Positions 8,047 through 15,714 of a DNA stretch of 64,000 bases are shown in pieces. The notes beneath the pieces were generated by a model. The model worked only from the letters and a program-made list of their open reading frames with translations. It searched no databases and had not been told where the DNA came from. The number at the start of each line of letters is the position of its first letter. The stretch's first letter is position 1. The position numbers and the translations under genes were made by a program. This stretch comes from RH2-MAG17b sp035945515 (GTDB lineage: Bacteria; Acidobacteriota; Terriglobia; UBA7540). The stretch covers positions 73,333-137,332 of the forward strand of contig DASZAE010000032.1 in the NCBI GenBank assembly GCA_035945515.1, written 5' to 3'.

Positions 8047-9582
8047 ATGATTCGCTCGATGGAGGAGTTTACGTCGGCGTTTCGTGCTGCGCGCAGCGTC
8101 TCAACGCCGCTGGTGGCGATTCGCACCGCCGATCCGGCCAGCACAACGCGCTTAATCACGGAAGCCGTTCAGCCATATCGGGCGCTTCCTGGCGTTGTGG
8201 CGTGGGACATGATGCGCGGCATTCGCGCCGTCACCAAGGATGCAGGCGATGCCTTAGCAAATGCGCTGGGCAATCGCGAGCGCGACGCCGTGGGACCCGC
8301 CGACGCCCTGCTCGTGGCGCGGGAACTGCCGGAGGACGCAGTATTGATTTATGCAAACGCACACCGGTTCTGGAATGAGCCAAGCGTCATGCAGGGAATT
8401 TGGAACCTGCGCGACGCCTTCAAGGTGAATGGCCGACTGCTGGTGCTCTTGGCTTCGCCGGGCGCAACCCTGCCTGCGGAGCTGGCGCAAGATGTTCTGA
8501 TGCTCGACGAACCTCTACCCTCGGAGGTTCACCTGGAGCGGATCGTGAAAGGGACTTTCTGCGACGCGGGGTTGGATGAGCCGGACGATCAGTTGCTTCA
8601 CAGAGCGATTGATGCCTTGATGGGCTTAGCCGCATTTCCAGCCGAACAGACTCTTGCCATGGCGCTGGTTAAGGGCGCCCTCGACCCGGAAGACCTGTGG
8701 GAGCGGAAGCGGCAGATCATCGAACAGACGCCGGGCCTGTCGGTATGGCGCGGGGGAGAAACTTTCGATGATCTCGGCGGGCTCGATAACGTCAAACGAT
8801 TCTTGAAAGCGGTGCTCGCTGGGATCGAGCCACCGCGCGTTGTCGTCTTTATCGACGAGATCGAAAAGGCGTTCGCTGGGACCGGAACCGACCTCTCGGG
8901 CGTAAAGACCGAAATGGCCGGCACGATGCTCACCTGGATGCAAGATCATGAGGCTGACGGTCTTATTTTCATAGGCCCGCCCGGAGCTTGCAAGTCGGCC
9001 ATCGGGAAGGCTACCGGGAACACTGCCGGGATCCCCACCATCGCGTTTGATCTGACGGCGATGGAGAGCTCTCTGGTTGGAGCCTCGGGCGACCGGCTGC
9101 GGACTGCGCTCAAGGTGGTGGAAGCCGTTTCGCAAGAACGGGCGCTGTTTATCGCCACCTGTAACTCCATTACCAGTCTGCCGCCCGAGCTTCGTCGGCG
9201 CTTTACGCTGGGCACCTTCTTCTTCGACCTTCCAACAGCGGAAGAGCGCGAAGCGATCTGGGAAATCTATTTCAAAAGGTATAGCGTGTCGGGTGAGGTG
9301 CCGAACGACCAGGGCTGGACCGGCGCGGAAATCAAAGAGTGCTGCCGGAAGACTTACCGGCTAAAGACGACCCTGGTGGAGGCTTCTGAATACATCGTTC
9401 CTGTGTCGCGTTCGGCCGCTGAGCCAATCAAAGCTCTTCGCCAGATGGCGTCGGGAAAGTTCATCAGTGCGTCAAAGCCCGGCGTCTACCGCTACGAGGA
9501 AGAGACCTCTGGTCCCGCGCGGCGCATGATCCGGCTAAACGAGCCGGTCACGGTGTTGCAGCCGGCCCGCGGTGAAGCGTGA
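8047..9582 (+). CDS. AAA+ ATPase with permuted Walker order (Ycf46-like)
   Basis: A 511-residue protein from ATG 8047 (AAAGGAG at 8033-8039). The first ~230 residues form a conserved non-catalytic domain. The ATPase part has a Walker B-type strand VVVFIDEIEK at ~265-274 before the P-loop GPPGACKS at ~310-317; then come a sensor-1-like FIATCNS (~368) and PPELRRRF as arginine-finger region. In ordinary AAA+ proteins Walker B follows Walker A, so this domain is circularly permuted or rewired. The P-loop also has Cys where Gly is usual. It is last in the operon and presumably powers or regulates the other three proteins. Confidence 0.85.
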   Translation: MIRSMEEFTSAFRAARSVSTPLVAIRTADPASTTRLITEAVQPYRALPGVVAWDMMRGIRAVTKDAGDALANALGNRERDAVGPADALLVARELPEDAVLIYANAHRFWNEPSVMQGIWNLRDAFKVNGRLLVLLASPGATLPAELAQDVLMLDEPLPSEVHLERIVKGTFCDAGLDEPDDQLLHRAIDALMGLAAFPAEQTLAMALVKGALDPEDLWERKRQIIEQTPGLSVWRGGETFDDLGGLDNVKRFLKAVLAGIEPPRVVVFIDEIEKAFAGTGTDLSGVKTEMAGTMLTWMQDHEADGLIFIGPPGACKSAIGKATGNTAGIPTIAFDLTAMESSLVGASGDRLRTALKVVEAVSQERALFIATCNSITSLPPELRRRFTLGTFFFDLPTAEEREAIWEIYFKRYSVSGEVPNDQGWTGAEIKECCRKTYRLKTTLVEASEYIVPVSRSAAEPIKALRQMASGKFISASKPGVYRYEEETSGPARRMIRLNEPVTVLQPARGEA

Positions 9583-9967
9583 CGCCAACGAGTCGGTCCG
9601 AGGCCCGAGTTGGCCATTATGCTGTTTAGCGTTACGCCATATAGCGTAACGGGGTTGTATTCCGAGGCAGCCCGGCGGAGCAGAATCTCGGAACGGCGTC
9701 CACAGAGAAAAGCGCTCGCTCAAGGCCTTGGAGTCACAGGCCGTCATCGACCGATATCAAGTCGAGTATTTCTTTCTTAATCCGCTCTTCGCTGAATGGG
9801 TCCGCCAGCGAATGAGGTCAATACCCCACCTCGGAATGGCTATCGCAAATTAGCCATTCTGATGCCCGCTCGTGTTGACATTTAACACCCGAGCCCGCAT
9901 CGCCAGCTCTGATACCAACCTTTGCTTTTCTGGCAGAACGCTTCTTCCAATTCCTGGAGGTTTACTT
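9583..9967. other. Intergenic region with operator-like palindrome
   Basis: 385 bp without a convincing gene. It contains a perfect 8-bp inverted repeat, CGTTACGC at 9630-9637 and GCGTAACG at 9644-9651, separated by CATATA, of the type bound by dimeric HTH regulators or antitoxins. No regulator gene is adjacent, so it may be the remains of a lost toxin-antitoxin locus or the promoter control of the gene at 9968. Confidence 0.45.
9630..9651. promoter_or_regulatory. Candidate operator palindrome
   Basis: CGTTACGC (9630-9637), six bases, GCGTAACG (9644-9651): a perfect dyad with a 14-bp centre-to-centre spacing and short AT-rich middle. The overlapping words TAGCGTTA and TAGCGTAA also give it a direct-repeat character. 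The binding protein is unknown. Confidence 0.4.
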
Positions 9968-10885
9968 ATGGCCACAGCGCCCCTGATCTGTGATCTTCAA
10001 TCCCCGGGCGACGACTTAGCCCGCAAGACTGTCTTCGTCAAACTTCGCCTGGGCGTATTGGGTAATAGCCGGAAAGTGAGCTCGGCCCAGGTTGAAGTGG
10101 ATGCCGATAAAGATTCTATCCGCGTCTCCAAATCGTTGATCAACTCCGGCGAACTTGAGGCCATCCGGCGGCTGGACGGGGAGATTCGGCGTTACTTGTA
10201 CGGCGTGTGCTTGCCGTTCGAGCCGGGCATTCACCTGCTGCCTATTCCATTGATCGAAACGGTCGACACGAAACTCCGTGAGTTTCAATCAAAGCGCCTA
10301 GAGTTGGTTGACGTTTTTCTGGAAACTTATCCGCGGCTTTGCGTGGAGGCCGCCAGCCGGTTGCGCACGCTTTACAATCCGCTCGATTACCCCCCGGTTG
10401 AGGAAGTCCGCTCTGCCTTTTCCTGCTCGTGGCAATACGTTAGTTATGGTGTCCCAGATCAGCTTCGCGCCGTCTCCGAACGGATGTTTCAGGAAGAGCG
10501 TGATAAGGCTGCCGACCGCATGGCTGAGGCTTATACGGAAGTACGGCGGGTGTTGCGTGAGGCGATGGTCGAACTGGTAGCCCACCTCCGAGACCGGCTC
10601 TCGGACCAACCAGATGGAACACCGCAGCGGCTGCGCGAATCAACGGTCCAAAGGTTAAGAGAATTTCTGGATACGTTCGATTTCCGCAACGTGACTAACG
10701 ATCAGCAATTGAAGGAGCAGGTGGAGCGGGCGCGGGTATTGCTCGCCGGCAAAACAACCGATGCCATCCGCAACACGGCGGAACTTCGGGTGCGAGTGCG
10801 CGAAGGGATGACAGAGATCGCCGGACGGCTGGAAAACATGGTGGCGGATCGCGTAGGGCGAAAATTCCGGCTTGACGAAGCGTGA
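9968..10885 (+). CDS. Hypothetical coiled-coil element protein
   Basis: A 305-residue protein if started at ATG 9968, which has CTGGAGG upstream. The middle and C-terminal half are rich in charged heptads (MFQEERDKAADRMAEAYTEV; VRVREGMTEIAGRLENMVA), predicting long helices. There is no signal peptide or catalytic motif that I can see. It lies in the element's replication/recombination stretch between the AAA+ operon and ssb. A structural or DNA-handling role is possible; no family is asserted. Confidence 0.6.
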   Translation: MATAPLICDLQSPGDDLARKTVFVKLRLGVLGNSRKVSSAQVEVDADKDSIRVSKSLINSGELEAIRRLDGEIRRYLYGVCLPFEPGIHLLPIPLIETVDTKLREFQSKRLELVDVFLETYPRLCVEAASRLRTLYNPLDYPPVEEVRSAFSCSWQYVSYGVPDQLRAVSERMFQEERDKAADRMAEAYTEVRRVLREAMVELVAHLRDRLSDQPDGTPQRLRESTVQRLREFLDTFDFRNVTNDQQLKEQVERARVLLAGKTTDAIRNTAELRVRVREGMTEIAGRLENMVADRVGRKFRLDEA

Positions 10886-11279
10886 GGCACCGCCGGGAAC
10901 GGCCAACCCCAGGAGAAGGTAAAGCCGCAGCCCAAGAAAGCATGAGCCAACACCCAGTAAGGTCGTCTTGATCTCTATTCTTTTACGGCGACCGCATTAC
11001 GGTGAACGGGGGCGGCGTGTTGCCGTGCGCGGAATACAAGTTTGGCGCGGCTGCGGAAGTTGGCGGCAGCGCCACCGAACGGCACACGGTCTTACCGGAT
11101 CGTGTGCCGCGCGTGAAGGATTCGGGAACCATGCGACAGGCCGCCGGACGGGTTGGTGACACAGTGATTCCTGAAGTTCAATTAAGCCCTAAAGGGCGCG
11201 CCATTGTGTCGAAGTATCCTCCTGCGGCAGCCTCGCGCCGGAACCTGGAGACATCCGAGCCGTAGCAGACCTGCTGAAA
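10886..11279. other. Gap with no firm gene
   Basis: About 394 bp. A GTG-started frame at 11002-11265 (87 residues, starting NGGGVLPCAEYKFG after the initiator) is open but has weak coding character and no recognised family, so I do not call it. Nothing else clear was seen. Confidence 0.3.
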
Positions 11280-11579
11280 ATGAAGTCGGAGGATTCACAC
11301 CTCGAGAAAGCCTACTTCGAGGCGGTCGAGTTCGGAGAGTATTGGGCGGAAGTCTACGAAAACCTCCGTCGTGATGGCATCGCTGCTCTTGAGAATTACT
11401 ACGAAGACTCTGACTTCGGAGAGGTAGACAACAGACTTGAGGCGCTCGACGCCGTCCTTTGGGCCTTGCGCTGCGACATTGTACGGTCGAAACGAGATCA
11501 ACGAGCCATGGGGCTGAAGTATGGGATGCGGGTGACATCAGGCAAAACCGCGACTTTCGGTCAGATGCGCCTCTTTTGA
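11280..11579 (+). CDS. Small acidic hypothetical protein
   Basis: A 99-residue, acidic, largely helical protein (EAVEFGEYWAEVYENLRRDG; DNRLEALDAVLWALRCD). No membrane segment and no known motif. The upstream ribosome-binding site is weak. Its amino-acid composition looks like real coding sequence; function unknown. Confidence 0.5.
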   Translation: MKSEDSHLEKAYFEAVEFGEYWAEVYENLRRDGIAALENYYEDSDFGEVDNRLEALDAVLWALRCDIVRSKRDQRAMGLKYGMRVTSGKTATFGQMRLF

Positions 11580-11611
11580 CACGTGAGAGTCCAGGTCAAG
11601 GAGAGGAAGCC

Positions 11612-11863
11612 ATGACACGACTTATTGATCGCCGAACCCGACTCGTTTTCGAGACGCCCTTGCTGATTGGCAGGCGGCCCTTGATCGTCACCATCGAGCC
11701 CTGGGGTTTGCGGCTCCATGAAAAGGGACGCCGCCAGAGCGACCTGCCTATTAGCTGGGCGCAGGTGTGGAATCGGGCGGCGGTGATCGCGGCGGATGAA
11801 AGCCGAGCGGAACGTGCGAGGAAATTCAAGAAAGAGAAGCTATTCACCCAACGAGAAATGTGA
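11612..11863 (+). CDS. Small hypothetical element protein
   Basis: An 83-residue protein from ATG 11612 preceded by AAGGAGAGG. The sequence has LVFETPLLIGRRPLIVTIEPWGLRLHEKGRRQ cut by two beta strands and a basic C-terminal helix. Small proteins of this type are seen on plasmids and integrative elements without known role. It ends ATGTGA, overlapping a possible GTG-started frame. Confidence 0.55.
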   Translation: MTRLIDRRTRLVFETPLLIGRRPLIVTIEPWGLRLHEKGRRQSDLPISWAQVWNRAAVIAADESRAERARKFKKEKLFTQREM

Positions 11864-12198
11864 CAGTCTGCCATATCCCGTCGACGAAGCGGACAAGCAC
11901 GAAGGGCGGGCAGGTCATTGCGGAAAAGAAAGCCACGGACGAGCTGTCGACACCGAGGCATCTGACACGGGAGCGTACCGAGCGCGTGGCCGCGTGCCAC
12001 AACGCTCGCTTCGCCGCCAAACATCCACTTCTCACTTCGGGAAAACTTGACCCGCCGGTCCAGAGCCGAGCAATTTCTGGTGTACTTCGAGAGGCGGGGA
12101 CGGGCCCGCGCGAAATTTCGCTCTGTCAGGAACCGCTGGCAGCGCGATACCGCCGACTGTCGGGCAGAAGGTGGGAGCAAAAGGGCCAGCGAGAGTAG
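11860..12198 (+). CDS. Doubtful 112-residue reading frame
   Basis: GTG at 11860 overlaps the previous stop, and the frame runs to 12198. It is basic, and I recognise no motif. A second frame is also open over much of 12047-12310, so coding sense is uncertain. It is listed because the translational overlap is suggestive; the rest of the stretch up to ssb holds nothing else clear. Confidence 0.25.
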   Translation: MTVCHIPSTKRTSTKGGQVIAEKKATDELSTPRHLTRERTERVAACHNARFAAKHPLLTSGKLDPPVQSRAISGVLREAGTGPREISLCQEPLAARYRRLSGRRWEQKGQRE

Positions 12199-12342
12199 AT
12201 CGTCAGCGCGCCGTGCTGCCGTCCAGCTCAGGTTACAGCGGGGAACTTCTGGCGGAGCGAACTGGCGCGGTTGCTAGGGCGATCGGCTGGCGCTTGCCGC
12301 GAAGCACAGTCAACGTTCAAGAAAAATGAGAAGGAGGCCATT

Positions 12343-12804
12343 ATGAGCGGATCAGTCAACAGAGTCATTCTTATCGGACGACTGGGCAAAGACCCAGAAG
12401 TCCGCTACACGGCCGAAGGCACGGCTGTGGCTAACTTCAGCCTTGCCACCGACGAAAGCTTTACTGATCGGGCTGGCGACAAGCAAACGCGGACGGAGTG
12501 GCATCGGATCGTGGCTTGGAAGCGGCTGGCGGAGGTTTGTGGTGAATACCTTGCCAAGGGGAAGCTCGTGTACATCGAAGGAACCATTCGCACCCGGAAG
12601 TGGAACGACCAGAATGGGACGGAACGGAAATCCTTTGATATTGTTGCCAGTCAGATGCGGATGCTCTCATCGAACGGCAACGGCGCGAAAGCCAAAGTTG
12701 AAAGCGCCAAGCCTGCGTCCGAGACCAAGACTTCTCAGCAGGCAGCTCAAGTCTCAGAGGCGGATAACCCCTTCGAAGCTGACAATTCCGACGTTCCCTT
12801 CTAG
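12343..12804 (+). CDS. ssb: Single-stranded DNA-binding protein
   Basis: A 153-residue SSB from ATG 12343 with AAGGAGG at 12331-12337. The OB-fold core spans ~1-110 (NRVILIGRLGKDPEVRYT; EWHRIVAWKRLAEVCGEYL; YIEGTIRTRKW), then a Ser/Ala-rich linker and the acidic tip DNSDVPF, which matches the DxPF interaction tail that recruits replication and repair proteins. It coats single-stranded DNA as a tetramer. An element-borne copy fits with the dnaN and polymerase genes nearby. Confidence 0.95.
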   Translation: MSGSVNRVILIGRLGKDPEVRYTAEGTAVANFSLATDESFTDRAGDKQTRTEWHRIVAWKRLAEVCGEYLAKGKLVYIEGTIRTRKWNDQNGTERKSFDIVASQMRMLSSNGNGAKAKVESAKPASETKTSQQAAQVSEADNPFEADNSDVPF

Positions 12805-13307
12805 CGTTGGTTCTTACCGCACATGATGGATGGGAATCGAAATCAGGTGTTGGTGATGAGCACCAGTCACCGAAGGCGGAGCGTCCGAGTTGCTCTGCGA
12901 GCGCCTTTAATCTGGTTCTGGTCGATCTCCCCGCGAAACAGCTCCCCGAGATCAAAAAACTCTCTCTTTCTGTTTGCGGGTCCGGCGCTTTGGTCGATGA
13001 GTTCCGCCAGGACACGGTTATCGCTGAGGCTGTGACACTCCGGCATGGCACCCGCCCGCTTAAACACCTCTCGGGATTGCACCACACTTCGTCGAACGTG
13101 TCCGGCGGCCATGCGCTGCGGTGTGCACGGTGTATGCCTACGACTCGCTCTACTCCGCAACAAGCCCGCAGGATATCGAAGATGACCCTGATATGCCAGC
13201 CGTTATCTCAGAGATAGCGCCCGCCCCTGGATTAGGAACGGTCATGACTGCAACCGGCCGGAGGCACGAGGCCGGGAGGGCACATTCAAATGAAAGGAAA
13301 ACTCACC
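12805..13307. other. ~500-bp gap, coding content unresolved
   Basis: Several overlapping frames of 60-140 codons exist on both strands, but none shows a recognised motif, a good ribosome-binding site and plausible composition together. It may hold a decayed gene. It ends with a ribosome-binding site for the gene at 13308. Confidence 0.3.
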
Positions 13308-13700
13308 ATGCGCAAAGATGAAGATCTGGAACGCGCAATCGCTGATTTCGAGGAGCGGCGACGGCAAGAGAAGAAGGCCGCCAAAGCCGCCTTGCTAGCG
13401 ATTGTGGAACAACTCCGTATCCTTCGCATCAGCCAGGTATGCGCGATCTTCAACGGCTACGGAGATGAAGGAATGATTGATAGCGTCGAGTTTCTCGACG
13501 CCCAGGGGGAGCTTGTGACCAGCGTGCGGCCGGAGCGGTTCCGTAATTTGCAAGAGAGCTTCTACCGCCTGCTTCCTGCCGGTTACGAGCAGAACGAAGG
13601 CAGTTCGGGAACGGTGTCGCTCGACGTGGAGCACGGCTACGTCGTGGTCGATGTCAACTGGAATGTCACCACTACCGAAAATGAGCGCTACGAGGTGTAA
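13308..13700 (+). CDS. DUF6878-like small protein
   Basis: A 130-residue protein started at ATG 13308 (GAAAGGAAAA upstream; an in-frame ATG at 13290 is possible). It has an N-terminal charged helix, then a beta-rich domain: FNGYGDEGMIDSVEF, LLPAGYEQNEGSSGTVSLDV, VVVDVNWN. This pattern of GxGDxGxID plus GxGT resembles the DUF6878 family found on plasmids and phages. Function unknown. It lies 2 nt upstream of the DUF6915-like gene, so the pair is co-transcribed. Confidence 0.6.
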   Translation: MRKDEDLERAIADFEERRRQEKKAAKAALLAIVEQLRILRISQVCAIFNGYGDEGMIDSVEFLDAQGELVTSVRPERFRNLQESFYRLLPAGYEQNEGSSGTVSLDVEHGYVVVDVNWNVTTTENERYEV

Positions 13701-13702
13701 CT

Positions 13703-14056
13703 ATGGCCCATCCGATCCGGCATGCCGAATCGTCGGCTCGCAAGTTTGGGGGCAAGTTTGAAGACTATCTGGTGATTCATAGGTGGTTCGACGAGTCGAA
13801 AGCCTTCCTTGCGGACTTCCGGCATCGTGCATTGAGGCATCATACCCAGGGGATCTTCATGGCGGAGCGCTTGTTTGGAACAAGCTTCGTCAATAGCGAT
13901 GGGAGAGTTGTTGCCGTCCGCTATCTCGGAGAACAGCATGTGCGGGAAGACTTGGGCCGCATTCCCACGCTTCAGGATTGGCTGGCGAACCTGAAGCCGG
14001 CGCCGTGGATGTACGGCCAAAAGCTTGAGAAAAGGGACGAAAACGCATTTACCTGA
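13703..14056 (+). CDS. DUF6915-like protein
   Basis: A 117-residue protein with AESSARKFGGKFEDYLVIHR, WFDESKAFLADFRHRALRHH and VRYLGEQHVREDLGRIPT, the conserved blocks of the small DUF6915 family (His-rich, beginning MAHP...H). The clustered histidines (RHRALRHHTQGIF; EQHV) suggest a metal or nucleic-acid binding role. It accompanies DUF6878-like proteins on mobile elements. No experimental role is known to me. Confidence 0.75.
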   Translation: MAHPIRHAESSARKFGGKFEDYLVIHRWFDESKAFLADFRHRALRHHTQGIFMAERLFGTSFVNSDGRVVAVRYLGEQHVREDLGRIPTLQDWLANLKPAPWMYGQKLEKRDENAFT

Positions 14057-14105
14057 CTGAAAACCCTCGACGGCCATGTTAATCTGAACCCAGCAGGAGT
14101 TGACC

Positions 14106-14657
14106 ATGGCGACGAAAACCTTGCTGACGGTTAAAGAGTATACGGCCCTTGAGGAACCCGAGGGCGTGCGCTACGAATTGAGCAACGGAGAACTGATTGT
14201 GACCCCTTCATCGAGCCACTTTCATAATCGGATCCGCGATGATCTGAACAGCCGTCTGTGGGCTTTCGTGAAAGAGCACAAGCTGGGCGAGGTGACCAGC
14301 GAGACAGACCTGAAGTTGGCCGAGGATGTCGTTCGCCGGCCCGACGTAGCTTTTATTCGCGGCGGGCGTCTTGAAGGGATTGACCTCGATCAATCGCCGT
14401 TGCCGGTCGCTCCAGATTTGGCCATCGAAATTGTGTCCAAGAACGACCGGGCTGATGATCTACTTGTGAAGGTGGCGCAGTATCTCCACGCGGGCGCTCA
14501 GGTCGTGTGGTTGATGTACCCTAACACCCGGCTGGCCTATCGCTACCTTCCGGGTAATTTGCAACCGGAAGTTCGCACCGCCGAGGCCGGAGATAAGTTT
14601 GAGGAACCTGGATTATTGCCCGGATTTGCCCTTCGACTCGCTGAAATCTTCGGCTAA
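14106..14657 (+). CDS. Uma2-family PD-(D/E)XK endonuclease
   Basis: A 183-residue protein from ATG 14106, with CAGGAG just upstream. It has the Uma2/DUF820 blocks: RYELSNGELIVTPSSSHFHN (~17-36), VVRRPDVAFI, and LAIEIVSKNDRADDLLVKVAQYLHAG with the catalytic E-x-V pair, then VVWLMYPNTR. The fold is a restriction-endonuclease-like PD-(D/E)XK domain. Uma2 proteins occur in many copies in cyanobacteria and Acidobacteriota; their biological role is not settled. Confidence 0.85.
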   Translation: MATKTLLTVKEYTALEEPEGVRYELSNGELIVTPSSSHFHNRIRDDLNSRLWAFVKEHKLGEVTSETDLKLAEDVVRRPDVAFIRGGRLEGIDLDQSPLPVAPDLAIEIVSKNDRADDLLVKVAQYLHAGAQVVWLMYPNTRLAYRYLPGNLQPEVRTAEAGDKFEEPGLLPGFALRLAEIFG

Positions 14658-14770
14658 CGCCCGTTCCCACCCCGCCGATACCCCCACGAATGACTTGGCA
14701 ACGGTTGGACTCACAGCATCGCTGAACCTTTGTTGGCTTGCCAGACGGTGAGTCGAGGCATGGCTTTCCT

Positions 14771-15700
14771 TCAGGAGGGATCGTCGGGTTCTACGAGCGG
14801 CAGCGATGCCTGGAGGGCGGCGGTCGGCGTGGCAGTGATGATCAGCGTCAAGTCGGGATACTCTTTAACTAACGATTCAGGAACATGGACGGCGTGTCCC
14901 GTCACGAGAGCGATCAATTGCAGCCCATTGGCGACGGCCTTTCCACGGGCGTGATTGTTGGTGATGACGAAGGTGATCTTGCTTTGTCGAGCAATATGCC
15001 GGATGCGGTCAATCCAGGGGTCTAATTCTTCCATTCCATAAAGATAGTTGTAACGCTGGCCCGGATTCTCGTTCGACGCAAACCATTCCTTTTAGTTTCG
15101 CCCGTGCAGCCGTACATAACCGACAGCCGCCGTGACGTTCTCGGTCGGTTTGATCGACCGGCCGATCACCGGCTGGTCGATGTTGCAGAACCCGACGCCG
15201 AACTCGGTGAGCATTTCGAGGATCTCGGGCTTATTCCATGAGCTATGGCGAACTTCGAGGACCAGAGGATATTCGCGGAACCGCCTGCAAAGATCGGCAA
15301 GATACTGGCGATTTTCAGGATCGTTTTTGAATGACCACGGAAACTGCAACAACAACGCTCCCAGTCGTTTGGTTTCAGCCAGCGGCGCAATGCCTTCCTT
15401 GAATGTGCGCTCGTCTTCCGGCGTCGCACTCCGATCGTGCGTAAAGCCCTGCCATAGCTTGGCGGTGAATATGAAGTTCTGATTGTGCTCAACCTGCCTG
15501 ATCCATTCCTTCATCACTCCGGGCCGCAGTGGGTTATAGAAGCTGGTGTTGATCTCTACTGTGTCAAAGAACTGTGCCAGATATTCCAGTTCATGGAAGC
15601 CTCGCGGCTTGCGTTTGGGATAGACAATCCCTCGCCAATCGGGATAGGACCAACCTGCCGGGCCGATGCGAATAACGGCTTGCGAGGGAGCGTCCGCCAT
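14771..15700 (-). pseudogene. DUF72 protein with one in-frame stop
   Basis: Reading from ATG 15700 gives a DUF72 TIM-barrel start (IRIGPAGWSYPDWRGIVYP; FDTVEINTSFYNPLRP) up to a TAA at 15092-15094 immediately after YVRLHGRN. The same frame continues with KEWFASNENPGQRYNYLYG and the C-terminal barrel strands (ITFVITNNHARGKAVANGLQ) to 14771. At the stop the family normally has Tyr in an RLHGRN-Y type motif, so a single base change explains it. Length without the stop, 309 residues, is normal for DUF72. The gene sits 14 bp after the polymerase gene, probably in its operon. Confidence 0.8.
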
Positions 15701-15714
15701 AATGTGAGTTTAGC

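Noticed and set aside
11596..12180. Minus-strand gene of 194 codons
   Set aside because: Antisense to the better-supported small gene at 11612 and Ser/Arg-rich; looks like a shadow frame.
12867..13163. Minus-strand gene of 98 codons
   Set aside because: No motif, poor start region and competing frames on the plus strand.
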